Below, one piece after another: positions 7,957-16,146 of a DNA stretch of 64,000 nt (position 1 is the stretch's first letter; each line of letters opens with the position of its first letter). A program made the translations under genes and the position numbers. A model generated the notes under the pieces. The model was not told where the DNA came from, did no database searches, and saw only the letters and a program-made list of their open reading frames with translations. The stretch comes from Lachnospiraceae bacterium 3-1 (GTDB lineage Bacteria; Bacillota; Clostridia; Lachnospirales; Lachnospiraceae), in assembly GCA_000403255.2 (NCBI GenBank), contig KE159582.1:1-64000 (forward strand), in the 5' to 3' direction.

Positions 7957-8084
7957 ACTACACAATTCCCGGCGCGGATATTTGTACAGTTTATGCCCGT
8001 AAATAACTTGATAATATGTGCTTTTAGAGCGAATATGTGTACTACCGAAAGGGAAAACAAAAAAACAAAACGGAGGTACACACC
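7952..8084 (+). promoter_or_regulatory. Repeated promoter/inverted-repeat module, copy 2
   Basis: Arms cataaactacacaa (7952-7965) and ttgtacagtttatg (7982-7995) pair at 12 of 14 positions. Downstream are TTGATA (8008-8013), a 17-bp spacer and GAATAT (8031-8036), followed by the conserved ctaccgaaaggg leader and a CGGAGGT ribosome-binding site for the ATG at 8085. The left arm contains the stop codon of the preceding gene. Confidence 0.7.
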
Positions 8085-8453
8085 ATGAAGAAGATCGAAC
8101 TTTTTGAGAAGGCCATCGCAGAGAAAGCAGCAAGCCTTAAGGAATGGGGGATCAACCCGACACTGTTCTGGGCATACCGCAACAGCATCACGGCGGGCAA
8201 CGACAGGATAGACTTCGGCGAGGCCATCTGGGACAGCGAGGTCGGGGAGATCACGGAAACGCTGAAGGAGAACGGCATCACCGAGTTCACCATCAGCAGC
8301 ACCTTTTCCAGCCTGATCCCGACGCTTGCGGAATTTGCAAAGCATGGCTTCCAGATGGCGGGGCTGACCGAAGTGAAGGCGAACTACACGGACTTCCAGA
8401 CCCAGGAGCGGGCGGTCATCCCGGCGATCCAGATGGCGGCGGAAGAAGCGTAA
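8085..8453 (+). CDS. Phage cargo protein of unknown function
   Basis: A 122-residue acidic protein, MKKIELFEKAIAEKAASLK..., with a mixed alpha/beta prediction and no motif I can assign. The central ITETLKENGITEFTISSTFSS looks like a helix-strand unit. The start is fixed by CGGAGGT 8 nt upstream and by the conserved leader. Similar short proteins occur in clostridial prophages and conjugative elements. It is transcribed from its own repeated promoter module, like the other cargo genes. Confidence 0.65.
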   Translation: MKKIELFEKAIAEKAASLKEWGINPTLFWAYRNSITAGNDRIDFGEAIWDSEVGEITETLKENGITEFTISSTFSSLIPTLAEFAKHGFQMAGLTEVKANYTDFQTQERAVIPAIQMAAEEA

Positions 8454-8463
8454 GGCACGGGGC

Positions 8464-8492
8464 GGCCTGCCGGGAAGGAAAACCGGCAGGCC
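8464..8492. other. Strong GC hairpin downstream of the 8085 gene
   Basis: Perfect 10-bp arms ggcctgccgg (8464-8473) and ccggcaggcc (8483-8492) around a 9-nt loop. No T run follows. It could protect the 3' end of the upstream message or limit read-through. Confidence 0.55.
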
Positions 8493-8564
8493 GGAAGCCC
8501 CGGAAAAAACTGGAAGGCAAAAAATACATCCGCAGGGCAGTGCGGGGCGAAGGAGGATTTTTTT

Positions 8565-8885
8565 ATGGCAGGGATGAAATGGTATAAAGTATGGCTGGTG
8601 GTTCCGGGTACGGATTTTAATGCGGAAGGCTGGCCCTGCGAGCCGGAATGGTGGAACGACATGGAGCAGACCCCCGATGAGGAGACGGCGATCCGGCAGG
8701 CAAATGAAAAGGCCCGGAGGCAGTGGGAGGAGCCGAACCAGTATGAGCCTGGGGCGGAGGCACCGTCGGACAGGGAGCTTGGACAGGAATGCCCGGTCTG
8801 CACCGGGGCGGCGGAAGTCACCGACGAGGAATATGCGGAGTGGAAAAGAGAGATGGAAGAGTCGGTGGAGCTTCCGTTCCAATAG
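8565..8885 (+). CDS. Small acidic hypothetical phage protein
   Basis: A 106-residue protein starting at ATG 8565 after GAAGGAGG. It is rich in Glu and Trp (WPCEPEWWNDMEQTPDEETA), with a CPVCTG pair (about 78-81) that could bind a metal with another chain. The C-terminus is acidic and helical. I do not recognise a family. It lies between two cargo genes that have their own promoter modules and has none itself, so it is probably co-transcribed with the 8085 gene. Confidence 0.6.
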   Translation: MAGMKWYKVWLVVPGTDFNAEGWPCEPEWWNDMEQTPDEETAIRQANEKARRQWEEPNQYEPGAEAPSDRELGQECPVCTGAAEVTDEEYAEWKREMEESVELPFQ

Positions 8886-8943
8886 CATCCAGGCGGGTTT
8901 TCCGCAGGGCAGCCGGACCGGAAGGCTCTTTTGCCCGTGGCAG

Positions 8944-9072
8944 ATATACACAGTTTCCCCAGCAGATATTTGTGTACTTTATGCCCGTTATTCACTTGCT
9001 ATTACCGGCAGAAAGAGCGAATATGTGTACTACCGAAAGGGAAAACAAAAAAGAAAACGGAGGACACAGACC
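8944..9072 (+). promoter_or_regulatory. Repeated promoter/inverted-repeat module, copy 3
   Basis: The right arm atttgtgtactttatg (8968-8983) is well kept but the left arm (atatacacagttt, from 8944) pairs only around the acaca core. TTGCTA (8997-9002), a 17-bp spacer and GAATAT (9020-9025), the ctaccgaaaggg leader and CGGAGG before the ATG at 9073 are conserved. Confidence 0.65.
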
Positions 9073-9348
9073 ATGAAGATCAACGATGCAATGAAAACCT
9101 ACAGACTGCCGAACCCCACCACGCCGGAAGATTTGGAATGCAGATGGAGCAAAACGCTGACCTTCGGCGACAGGGTGGTCATCGCCGGGTACTTTTTCAA
9201 CGGCCCGAACAAGCCCTGCTACTTCGGGGCGGCTTACGAATTTCTTGGCGACGACCACACCTGCGAAGGCGCCATCGGGCTCCGGGCGGCAAGCGGAGTC
9301 GAGTTTGAGGATGACGGCCACGCAATCGCCTGGGCGATGCAGCAGTAA
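9073..9348 (+). CDS. Phage cargo protein of unknown function
   Basis: A 91-residue protein, MKINDAMKTYRLPNPTTPED..., with a beta-rich central part (DRVVIAGYFFNGPNKPCYFGAA). No family assigned. The start is set by ACGGAGG in the repeated leader. Together with the genes at 8085, 11211 and 11522 it belongs to the set expressed from the repeated promoter module. A hairpin built on ggtac/gtacc and gagcc/ggctc (about 9370-9402) follows before the terminase gene. Confidence 0.6.
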   Translation: MKINDAMKTYRLPNPTTPEDLECRWSKTLTFGDRVVIAGYFFNGPNKPCYFGAAYEFLGDDHTCEGAIGLRAASGVEFEDDGHAIAWAMQQ

Positions 9349-9465
9349 ACGGAGGCGGGAAAATCCCAGGGTACGGAGCCGGAAGGCTCTGTATCTTGTA
9401 CCAATAGATTTCAGGCTTGCCATTGGCAGGCCATTTTTGATGCCATCTTTGGGGAGGTGATGCCG

Positions 9466-11073
9466 ATGGCAATGCGGAAGCTGAAAAAATACAGGCCGAC
9501 GAAGTTCAGGGCGAAGGACAGCCGCTATGATAAGGACGCCGCCGATTTTGCCGTGATGTTCATCGAGAGCCTCTGCCATACAAAAGGCACCTGGGCGGGG
9601 AAGCCCTTTGAGCTGATCGACTGGCAGGAGCAGATCATCCGTGACATTTTCGGCACTCTGAAACCGAACGGCTACCGGCAGTTCAACACGGCCTATGTGG
9701 AGATACCGAAGAAGCAGGGGAAGTCGGAGCTTGCCGCCGCCGTGGCGTTGCTCCTGACCTGCGGGGACGGGGAGGAGCGGGCGGAGGTGTACGGGTGCGC
9801 CGCCGACCGGCAGCAGGCCGCCATCGTCTTTGACGTGGCGGCGGACATGGTGCGGATGTGCCCTGCGCTGAATAAGCGGGTGAAGATACTCGCCTCGCAG
9901 AAACGGATCATATACACCCCGACCAATTCCTTCTACCAGGTGCTTTCGGCGGAGGCATATTCCAAGCACGGCTTCAACATCCACGGCGTGGTGTTTGACG
10001 AGCTGCACACGCAGCCGAACCGGAAGCTGTTTGACGTCATGACCAAAGGCTCCGGGGACGCCAGGATGCAGCCGCTGTATTTCCTCATCACAACGGCGGG
10101 GACGGACACCCATTCCATCTGCTACGAGACGCACCAGAAGGCAAAGGACATTTTGGAAGGGCGGAAGATTGACCCCACCTTCTATCCCGTTATTTACGGC
10201 GCGGATGAGGCGGACGACTGGACGGACCCGAAGGTGTGGAAGAAAGCGAACCCCTCTTTAAATATCACAGTCGGGATTGACAAGGTGGAGGCCGCCTGCG
10301 AGTCGGCAAAGCAGAACCCCGGCGAGGAGAACAGCTTCCGGCAGCTCCGCCTGAACCAGTGGGTGAAACAGGCGGTGCGGTGGATGCCCATGGATAAATG
10401 GGATGCCTGCGCCTTCCCGGTTTCCGAGGATGGTCTGGAGGGGCGCATCTGCTATGGCGGGCTGGACTTGTCCTCCACCACGGACATCACGGCGTTCGTC
10501 CTGGTGTTCCCTCCGCTGGACGAGGAGGATAAATACTGCATCCTTCCGTATTTCTGGGTGCCGGAGGAAACGCTGGAGCTGCGCGTCCGGCGCGACCATG
10601 TCCCCTACGATGTGTGGGAGCGGCAGGGGAAGCTGATGACCACGGAGGGGAACGTGGTGCATTACGGCTTTATCGAGAAATACATCGAGCGGCTTGGGGA
10701 GCGGTTCAACATCCGGGAGATCGCCTTTGACCGGTGGGGCGCGGTGCAGATGGTGCAGAACCTTGAGGGGATGGGCTTCACGGTGGTCCCGTTCGGGCAG
10801 GGCTTCAAGGATATGTCCCCGCCCACCAAAGAACTGATGAAGCTGGTGCTGGAGCAGATGATCGCCCACGGCGGGCATCCGGTCCTGCGGTGGATGATGG
10901 ACAACATCTTCATCCGCACCGACCCGGCGGGCAACATCAAGGCCGACAAGGAAAAGTCCACGGAGAAGATAGACGGGGCGGTGGCAACGATCATGGGGCT
11001 TGACCGTGCCATACGCTGCGGGAATGATGCAGGGGCTTCCGTCTATGACAGCCGGGGACTTCTTGTTTTCTGA
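9466..11073 (+). CDS. terL: Phage terminase large subunit
   Basis: A 535-residue ATPase/nuclease that packages DNA into procapsids. The N-terminal ATPase has a Walker A-like IPKKQGKSELAAA (about 80-92) and Walker B plus catalytic Glu in GVVFDELHTQ (about 170). The C-terminal RNase H-like nuclease has LDLSSTTDITAF (about 335), EIAFDRWG (about 415) and the terminal Asp in KIDGAVATIMG. I chose ATG 9466 (8 nt after GGAGG); GTG 9457 and ATG 9460 overlap the ribosome-binding site. It resembles Terminase_1/HK97-type enzymes. No small subunit gene is seen between the cargo genes and this one. Confidence 0.93.
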   Translation: MAMRKLKKYRPTKFRAKDSRYDKDAADFAVMFIESLCHTKGTWAGKPFELIDWQEQIIRDIFGTLKPNGYRQFNTAYVEIPKKQGKSELAAAVALLLTCGDGEERAEVYGCAADRQQAAIVFDVAADMVRMCPALNKRVKILASQKRIIYTPTNSFYQVLSAEAYSKHGFNIHGVVFDELHTQPNRKLFDVMTKGSGDARMQPLYFLITTAGTDTHSICYETHQKAKDILEGRKIDPTFYPVIYGADEADDWTDPKVWKKANPSLNITVGIDKVEAACESAKQNPGEENSFRQLRLNQWVKQAVRWMPMDKWDACAFPVSEDGLEGRICYGGLDLSSTTDITAFVLVFPPLDEEDKYCILPYFWVPEETLELRVRRDHVPYDVWERQGKLMTTEGNVVHYGFIEKYIERLGERFNIREIAFDRWGAVQMVQNLEGMGFTVVPFGQGFKDMSPPTKELMKLVLEQMIAHGGHPVLRWMMDNIFIRTDPAGNIKADKEKSTEKIDGAVATIMGLDRAIRCGNDAGASVYDSRGLLVF

Positions 11074-11081
11074 CTGGAAAA

Positions 11082-11210
11082 ATGCACAAACCCCACTGCG
11101 GATGTTTGTGCATGATACCTCCGGAATCCGCTTGCTATTTTGTGCTTTCAGAGCGAATATGTCACTTACCGGGAGGGCATCCCGGAAACCAGAGAATGGA
11201 GGCATTGCAG
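11082..11210 (+). promoter_or_regulatory. Repeated promoter/inverted-repeat module, copy 4
   Basis: Arms atgcacaaac (11082-11091) and gtttgtgcat (11104-11113) are a perfect 10-bp palindrome whose sequence differs from copies 1 and 5 but is changed symmetrically. TTGCTA (11132-11137), a 17-bp spacer and GAATAT (11155-11160) follow. The leader is more divergent (cttaccgggaggg) and leads to the ATG at 11211. It begins 8 bp after the terminase stop. Confidence 0.7.
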
Positions 11211-11375
11211 ATGAGGGCATACGGAGAGATGGAGCAGCACGGGAAATATACGCTGGAGGATTTCGGCGGCTGGTCAAGGAACCACACAAAAGCGGCGTCC
11301 ATCCGCAGGTGGAAGCGGCCGCTGAAAAAGAGGGCGAGGCAGGTCTGCCGCGCCGCGCTGAGACGGCTGGTCTGA
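11211..11375 (+). CDS. Small basic protein, paralog of the 7756 gene
   Basis: A 54-residue protein beginning MRAYGEMEQHGKYTLEDFGG and containing RRWKRPLKKRARQ. It shares the M-[KR]-A-Y-G start and RR-[YW]-KRP-[FL]-KK block with the 66-residue protein at 7756-7956. ATG 11211 follows AATGGAGGC. It lies between terminase and portal, a place where phages often carry extra (moron) genes, and is flanked on both sides by repeated promoter modules. A nucleic-acid-binding role is possible from its charge only. Confidence 0.6.
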   Translation: MRAYGEMEQHGKYTLEDFGGWSRNHTKAASIRRWKRPLKKRARQVCRAALRRLV

Positions 11376-11389
11376 GCGGTTTTCCGGAG

Positions 11390-11521
11390 CATAAACTACA
11401 CAAAAACCGCCCCGGAACATTGTGTAGTTTACGGCGGGAATTAACTTGCTATTATCCGCATTCAGAGCGAATATGTGTACTACCGAAAGGCAAATCAAAA
11501 AACAAAACGGAGGTAATGCAC
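11390..11521 (+). promoter_or_regulatory. Repeated promoter/inverted-repeat module, copy 5
   Basis: Arms cataaactacacaa (11390-11403) and ttgtgtagtttacg (11420-11433) pair at 13 of 14 positions. TTGCTA (11447-11452), a 17-bp spacer and GAATAT (11470-11475) follow, with the ctaccgaaagg leader and CGGAGGT before the ATG at 11522. Confidence 0.7.
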
Positions 11522-11707
11522 ATGCAGGTACAGGAATTTATGGAGAAACACGGGATTGGCGAGTCGAGGGTGAGGATTTTTGATGCGGAACTGGGGAAAG
11601 AGATATGCGGGATTTTCGAGACGGGCCTTTATTATGACTGCAAGGTGACCGGGGCATATCCGGCGGGCAGGAACACGGTCTTGGAGGTCGCATCGGTAAC
11701 CGGTTAA
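11522..11707 (+). CDS. Small phage cargo protein of unknown function
   Basis: A 61-residue protein, MQVQEFMEKHGIGESRVRIFD..., predicted as one helix followed by a small beta sheet (GIFETGLYYDCKVTGAYP). No family recognised. The start is defined by CGGAGGT in the repeated leader. It is the last cargo gene before the structural operon, which begins with the portal gene 74 bp downstream. Confidence 0.6.
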   Translation: MQVQEFMEKHGIGESRVRIFDAELGKEICGIFETGLYYDCKVTGAYPAGRNTVLEVASVTG

Positions 11708-11780
11708 GACAGGACGGCAAAGGGGCGCTGCTTCGGCGGCACCTTTTGGCTGTCCGTTTCTGGAAAGGAGAGTGGTATTT

Positions 11781-13127
11781 ATGGGATTATTCAGCGGATT
11801 GTTCCGGGCGAGGGATGCGCCGCAGAACAGGACGTCGGGGAGCGCCTACAGCTTTTTCCTTGGGAACAGCACATCTGGGAAAAGGGTGAACGAGCGCACC
11901 TCCATGCAGATGACGGCGGTGTACTCCTGCGTCCGGATTCTGTCGGAAGCGGTGGCGGGGCTGCCGCTGCATTTTTATAGATACACGGATGACGGCGGGA
12001 AGGAGAAAGCCACGGGCCACCCGCTGTATTTTTTACTCCATGACGAGCCGAACCCGGAGATGACTTCCTTCGTGTTCCGGGAGACGCTGATGACGCACCT
12101 GCTCTTGTGGGGGAATGCCTATGCGCAGATCATCCGCAACGGCAAAGGGGAGGTCATCGGGCTTTACCCTTTGATGCCGGACCGGATGGGCGTGGAGCGG
12201 GACTCCAAAGGGCAGCTCTATTACGAGTACACGGTCAGCATGGAAGACGCGCCTACGGTAAAGGGCAGCACGGTCGTCCTGCCGCCCACGGAGGTGCTGC
12301 ACATCCCTGGCCTTGGCTTTGACGGGCTGGTGGGCTATTCCCCCATTGCCATGGCAAAGAACGCCATCGGCATGGCGATAGCCTGTGAGGAGTACGGGGC
12401 GAAGTTCTTCGCCAACGGCGCGCAGCCAAGCGGCGTGCTGGAGCATCCGGGGACGTTAAAAGACCCAGCCAGGGTGCGGGAGAGCTGGCAGTCCGCTTTC
12501 GGCGGCAGCCATAACGCCAACAAGGTGGCCGTTTTGGAGGAGGGCCTTAAGTACACGCCTATTTCCGTCCCGCCGGAACAGGCGCAGTTCCTTGAAACGC
12601 GGAAGTTCCAGATCAATGAGATCGCGCGGATCTTCCGTGTGCCTCCGCACATGGTGGGCGACCTGGAAAAGAGCAGCTTCTCCAATATCGAGCAGCAGAG
12701 CCTTGAGTTTGTGAAATACACCCTCGACCCGTGGGTGTCGAGATGGGAGCAGTCCATGGCGCGGTCTTTGCTTACTGCGGAGGAGAAAAAGAAGTATTTC
12801 GTGAAATTCAACGTGGACGGTCTTTTACGGGGCGATTACCAGAGCCGCATGAACGGGTATGCCGTGGGGAGGCAGAACGGGTGGATGTCTGCCAACGACA
12901 TCCGGGAGTTGGAGAACCTTGACCGCATCCCGGAGGAAGCGGGCGGCGACCTGTATCTCATTAACGGGAACATGATGCCGCTTTCCATGTCCGGGGCGGC
13001 ATATCAAAAAGGGAAGGAGGAGTCGGATGAAGACGAAGAAGTTTTGGAACTGGAAGAAAGTGAAAAACCAGGAAACGGGGGCGGAGGAGCGCATCCTGGA
13101 ACTGAGCGGCACCATCGCGGAAGATAG
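11781..13127 (+). CDS. Phage portal protein, HK97 family
   Basis: A 448-residue portal protein that forms the dodecameric ring at one capsid vertex through which DNA enters and to which the tail attaches. Family features are the N-terminal NERTSMQMTAVYSCVRILSEAVAGLPL, the central GLVGYSPIAMAKNAIGMAIACEEYGAKFFANG, and FSNIEQQSLEFVKYTLDPW before the C-terminal crown helices. ATG 11781 follows AAAGGAG by 10 nt; GTG 11772 is too close. The last 101 nt overlap the protease gene in another frame, and the tail is a charged, low-complexity extension. Confidence 0.92.
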   Translation: MGLFSGLFRARDAPQNRTSGSAYSFFLGNSTSGKRVNERTSMQMTAVYSCVRILSEAVAGLPLHFYRYTDDGGKEKATGHPLYFLLHDEPNPEMTSFVFRETLMTHLLLWGNAYAQIIRNGKGEVIGLYPLMPDRMGVERDSKGQLYYEYTVSMEDAPTVKGSTVVLPPTEVLHIPGLGFDGLVGYSPIAMAKNAIGMAIACEEYGAKFFANGAQPSGVLEHPGTLKDPARVRESWQSAFGGSHNANKVAVLEEGLKYTPISVPPEQAQFLETRKFQINEIARIFRVPPHMVGDLEKSSFSNIEQQSLEFVKYTLDPWVSRWEQSMARSLLTAEEKKKYFVKFNVDGLLRGDYQSRMNGYAVGRQNGWMSANDIRELENLDRIPEEAGGDLYLINGNMMPLSMSGAAYQKGKEESDEDEEVLELEESEKPGNGGGGAHPGTERHHRGR

Positions 13128-13866
13128 CTGGTTTGACGATGACGTCACGCCGCAGCTTTTCAAGGATGAGTTGAATGCCGGGAGCGGTGACATTACCGTC
13201 TGGATCAACTCGCCGGGCGGCGACTGCGTGGCGGCGGCACAGATCTATAACATGCTCTCCAATTACAGAGGAAAAGTCACAGTAAAAATAGACGGCATCG
13301 CTGCAAGCGCCGCCAGTGTGATCGCCATGGCGGGCGACGCCGTCCTGGTATCCCCCGTTTCGATGCTCATGATCCACAACCCCGCCACCATGGCCTGGGG
13401 CGACCATGCCGAGATGCAGAAGGCCATGGATATGCTCTCCGAGGTGAAGGAGTCCATCATCAACGCCTATGTGTTAAAGACCGGGCTGTCCCGCCCGAAG
13501 CTGTCGCACCTGATGGATGCGGAGACCTGGATGGACGCCAACAAGGCGGTGGAGCTTGGCTTTGCGGATGACATCATGGCAAGGGCGAAAGCGGAGCCGG
13601 GGGAAGATGGCGGAGGGGATACAGACGGGGAGGAAAATGGGGACGGGAAAAAGCCGTCCGCCCATGGCTCCATGCTGTTCTCCCGCAGGGCGGCGGACAA
13701 TGCCCTGCTGAACAAGGTCATTGCCAAATACGGGGAGAAAAAGCCAAAGGCGGGCATCGGGGAGCAGGCAAGAATCCCCGCGCCAGAGGAGAAAACAGCA
13801 CCGGAAACAGAAACCGGCCGTTCCGTGGACGCACTCATGGAGCGGCTTAATTTATTGAGACATTAA
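13027..13866 (+). CDS. Phage head maturation protease, ClpP-like (S14)
   Basis: A 279-residue serine protease of the ClpP/crotonase fold that trims the capsid scaffold domain. Catalytic Ser lies in AASAASVIAMAGD (about residue 97), His in MLMIHNPAT (about 121) and a candidate Asp in HLMDAETWMDA (about 165). The N-terminal VWINSPGGDC (oxyanion loop) is also clear. Residues 190-279 are an acidic, proline-rich tail. It overlaps the portal gene by 101 nt, starts after AAGGAGG and is followed by the capsid gene, the usual portal/protease/capsid order. Confidence 0.92.
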   Translation: MKTKKFWNWKKVKNQETGAEERILELSGTIAEDSWFDDDVTPQLFKDELNAGSGDITVWINSPGGDCVAAAQIYNMLSNYRGKVTVKIDGIAASAASVIAMAGDAVLVSPVSMLMIHNPATMAWGDHAEMQKAMDMLSEVKESIINAYVLKTGLSRPKLSHLMDAETWMDANKAVELGFADDIMARAKAEPGEDGGGDTDGEENGDGKKPSAHGSMLFSRRAADNALLNKVIAKYGEKKPKAGIGEQARIPAPEEKTAPETETGRSVDALMERLNLLRH

Positions 13867-13882
13867 GAAGGAGGATTCCATT

Positions 13883-15103
13883 ATGACGATTCTTGAACTG
13901 CGTGAGAAACGCGCGAAGGCATGGGAGGCGGCGAAGGCGTTCTTAGATTCCCACAGGAAAGACAACGGCACCCTTTCCGCAGAGGATGACGCCGCATACA
14001 CGAGGATGGAGCAGGAGATCACCGATTTGGGGAAGGAGATTGCAAGGCTGGAGCGGCAGGAGGCGCTGGACGCGGAGCTGAACCGCCCGGTCAACAAGCC
14101 CCTTACGGGGAAGCCGGGCGGAAAGGCGGATGCGGACGGCGGGGAGGATAAGACCGGGCGTGCCTCCGACGATTACCGGAAGAATTTCTGGAACGCCATG
14201 CGCTCCAAGGCGCCGATGCCTGCCGTCACCAATGCCCTGCAGGTCGGCACGGATTCCGAAGGCGGCTACCTGGTTCCGGACGAATACGAAAGGACGCTGG
14301 TGGAGGCATTGGAAGAAGAGAACATCTTCCGCCAGATGGCGAAGGTCATCCAGACCTCCAGCGGTGACCGGAAGATCCCGGTGGTGGCTACCAAAGGTAC
14401 GGCATCGTGGATTGACGAGGAAGGGGCGTTCCCGGAGAGCGACGACTCCTTTGGGCAGGTTTCCATCGGCGCCTACAAGCTGGGCACCATGATCAAGGTT
14501 TCCGAGGAGCTTTTAAACGACAGTGTCTTTGACCTGCAGTCCTATATCTCCCGCGAGTTTGCCCGCAGGATCGGGGCAAAGGAAGAGGAGGCGTTCTTCA
14601 CGGGCAACGGCACAGGCAAGCCGTTAGGGGTGCTTGCAGCCACGGGCGGTGCGGAAACGGGCGTGACCGCCGCATCCTCCACGGCAGTGACGGCGGATGA
14701 GCTGATGGACCTGTATTATTCGCTGAAATCCCCGTACCGCAAGAAATCCGTGTGGGTGTTAAACGACTCCACCATCAAGGCCATCCGCAAGCTGAAGGAT
14801 AATAACGGGCAGTATTTATGGCAGCCGTCTTTGGTGGCAGGCACGCCGGACACGATCTTAGGACGACCGGTCAAGACCTCCGCCTATATGCCGGCCATTG
14901 CCGCAGGCGCAAAGACTATCGCCTTTGGCGATTTCTCCTATTATTGGATCGCAGACCGGCAGGGGCGCAGCTTCAAGCGCCTGAACGAGCTGTATGCGGC
15001 CACCGGGCAGGTGGGCTTCCTCGCTTCGCAGCGCGTGGACGGCAAGCTGATCCTTGCGGAGGCGGTAAAGGTGCTGGCACAGAAGGCGGCATCCGGAACC
15101 TAA
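13883..15103 (+). CDS. Major capsid protein, HK97 family
   Basis: A 406-residue capsid subunit. Residues 1-90 are a charged coiled-coil delta (scaffold) domain (EQEITDLGKEIARLERQ). The HK97 fold follows from about residue 105: VGTDSEGGYLVPDEYERTLV, IPVVATKGTASWIDEEGAF, MIKVSEELLNDSVFDLQSYI and AKTIAFGDFSYYWIADRQG. Cleavage by the upstream protease would fall between the two parts, near 90-105, but the site cannot be fixed here. The ribosome-binding site AAGGAGG and ATG 13883 are clear. Confidence 0.94.
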   Translation: MTILELREKRAKAWEAAKAFLDSHRKDNGTLSAEDDAAYTRMEQEITDLGKEIARLERQEALDAELNRPVNKPLTGKPGGKADADGGEDKTGRASDDYRKNFWNAMRSKAPMPAVTNALQVGTDSEGGYLVPDEYERTLVEALEEENIFRQMAKVIQTSSGDRKIPVVATKGTASWIDEEGAFPESDDSFGQVSIGAYKLGTMIKVSEELLNDSVFDLQSYISREFARRIGAKEEEAFFTGNGTGKPLGVLAATGGAETGVTAASSTAVTADELMDLYYSLKSPYRKKSVWVLNDSTIKAIRKLKDNNGQYLWQPSLVAGTPDTILGRPVKTSAYMPAIAAGAKTIAFGDFSYYWIADRQGRSFKRLNELYAATGQVGFLASQRVDGKLILAEAVKVLAQKAASGT

Positions 15104-15131
15104 AAAGAAATACAGATTTTGATGGAAGGCG

Positions 15132-15416
15132 GTGGCGGGCGTGCTGGTGACGCTGGAAGAGATGAAGAATTACCTCCGTGTGGACTATGACGAGGACGAT
15201 GCCCTGATTGAGAATATCATCGGGGCATCGGAACGCCTCTGCATGGATGTGGCGCGGATGGACGACATGGAAGAGTTTTCTGCCGTGGAGAATGCGAAGA
15301 TATCCGTGCTGTATGCGGCGGCCTACCTCTACGAACACCGGGAGGAGGCAGACCACCGCGCCCTCATGCTCACCCTGCGGGCATTGCTCTTCGGGGCGAG
15401 GAAGGAGGCGTTCTGA
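15132..15416 (+). CDS. Head-tail connector protein (gp6-like)
   Basis: A protein of about 94 residues with the helical bundle typical of gp6/gp15 adaptors: VTLEEMKNYLRVDYDEDDALIENIIGASE, then two more helices. It would form a ring beneath the portal. The start is a GTG, either 15132 or 15141 (giving MLVTLEEMK); the spacing to the GGAAGG region favours the second but neither is certain. The stop shares one base with the next start. Confidence 0.8.
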   Translation: MAGVLVTLEEMKNYLRVDYDEDDALIENIIGASERLCMDVARMDDMEEFSAVENAKISVLYAAAYLYEHREEADHRALMLTLRALLFGARKEAF

Positions 15417-15757
15417 TGGACGTGGCGGCAATGAACGTGCGGATCATGTTCCAGAAAAATGAAATGGTGTCCGATGCCATCGGGAACCATGAAAATGTGT
15501 GGACGGACTACTATTCCTGCCATGCCACCGTCAGCGATTCCCAGGGGAAGTCCTCTGCGGAAACCGGGGCGGCGGGACAGACTGTGGCGCACCCGGACAT
15601 CAGCTTCACGGTGCGTTTCTGTAGGAAAGCAAAGGCTGTGGACACCACGGGCTTCCGTATCCTGTGGGACGGCGGCATTTATGACATTTTAAAGGTAGAC
15701 CATCTGAACAATAAAAAACGGGCATTGAAATTCAAGTGTGAGAAAGCGGGGCGGTGA
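15416..15757 (+). CDS. Phage head closure / head-tail adaptor protein
   Basis: A 113-residue beta-rich protein with the head-tail adaptor pattern: N-terminal MDVAAMNVRIMFQKNEMV, then SFTVRFCRKAKAVDTTGFRILWDGGIYDILKVDHLNNKKRALKFKCEKA, the conserved end of SPP1 gp16-type closure proteins. It seals the filled head before tail joining. It overlaps the upstream gene by one base (TGATG). Confidence 0.8.
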   Translation: MDVAAMNVRIMFQKNEMVSDAIGNHENVWTDYYSCHATVSDSQGKSSAETGAAGQTVAHPDISFTVRFCRKAKAVDTTGFRILWDGGIYDILKVDHLNNKKRALKFKCEKAGR

Positions 15758-15758
15758 A

Positions 15759-16139
15759 ATGTCGGACAGGGTAAGGATTGACCAGCTCGCGGCCGCAGTG
15801 ATGGAAGGGCTGGCGGAGTATGCAGACCTTGCGGCGGATGAGATGAAAAAGGCAGTGAAGAAAGCGGGGAATTCCGTGAAGAAGGATATCCAGGAGGGCG
15901 CGCCGAAGGACACGGGCGCCTATGCGAAAAGCTGGTCTGTGAAAAATATAAAAGAGACTTCCAATTCCATCGAGCTGGTGGTGCATTCCAGGAACCGCTA
16001 CCAGCTCTCGCACCTTCTGGAGTTCGGCCACGCCAAACGGGGCGGTGGGCGCGTTCCCGGAAGGGAGCACATCGCGCCTGCGGAGGAACGGGCGGAACGG
16101 ACGCTGGAGCAGGAAATAGAAAAGGCTCTGAGGGGGTGA
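15759..16139 (+). CDS. HK97 gp10-like tail/neck component
   Basis: A 126-residue protein of the HK97 gp10 family. It has an N-terminal helix (LAAAVMEGLAEYADLAADEMKKAVKKAGN), VKKDIQEGAPKDTGAYAKSW (the conserved P-x-D-T-G block) and LLEFGHAKRGGGRV. The ATG at 15759 lies just after the previous stop. This family sits at the head-tail joint. Confidence 0.85.
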   Translation: MSDRVRIDQLAAAVMEGLAEYADLAADEMKKAVKKAGNSVKKDIQEGAPKDTGAYAKSWSVKNIKETSNSIELVVHSRNRYQLSHLLEFGHAKRGGGRVPGREHIAPAEERAERTLEQEIEKALRG

Positions 16140-16146
16140 TGTATTT

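Noticed and set aside
7952-8084. Interpretation of the repeated leaders as terminators
   Set aside because: The inverted repeats have no T run and are always followed by TTGCTA, 17 bp, GAATAT and a gene, so a promoter reading fits better.
8992-10134. 380-residue reverse-strand frame across the terminase start
   Set aside because: A shadow of forward coding sequence with no family resemblance, crossing a conserved leader and a terminase gene.
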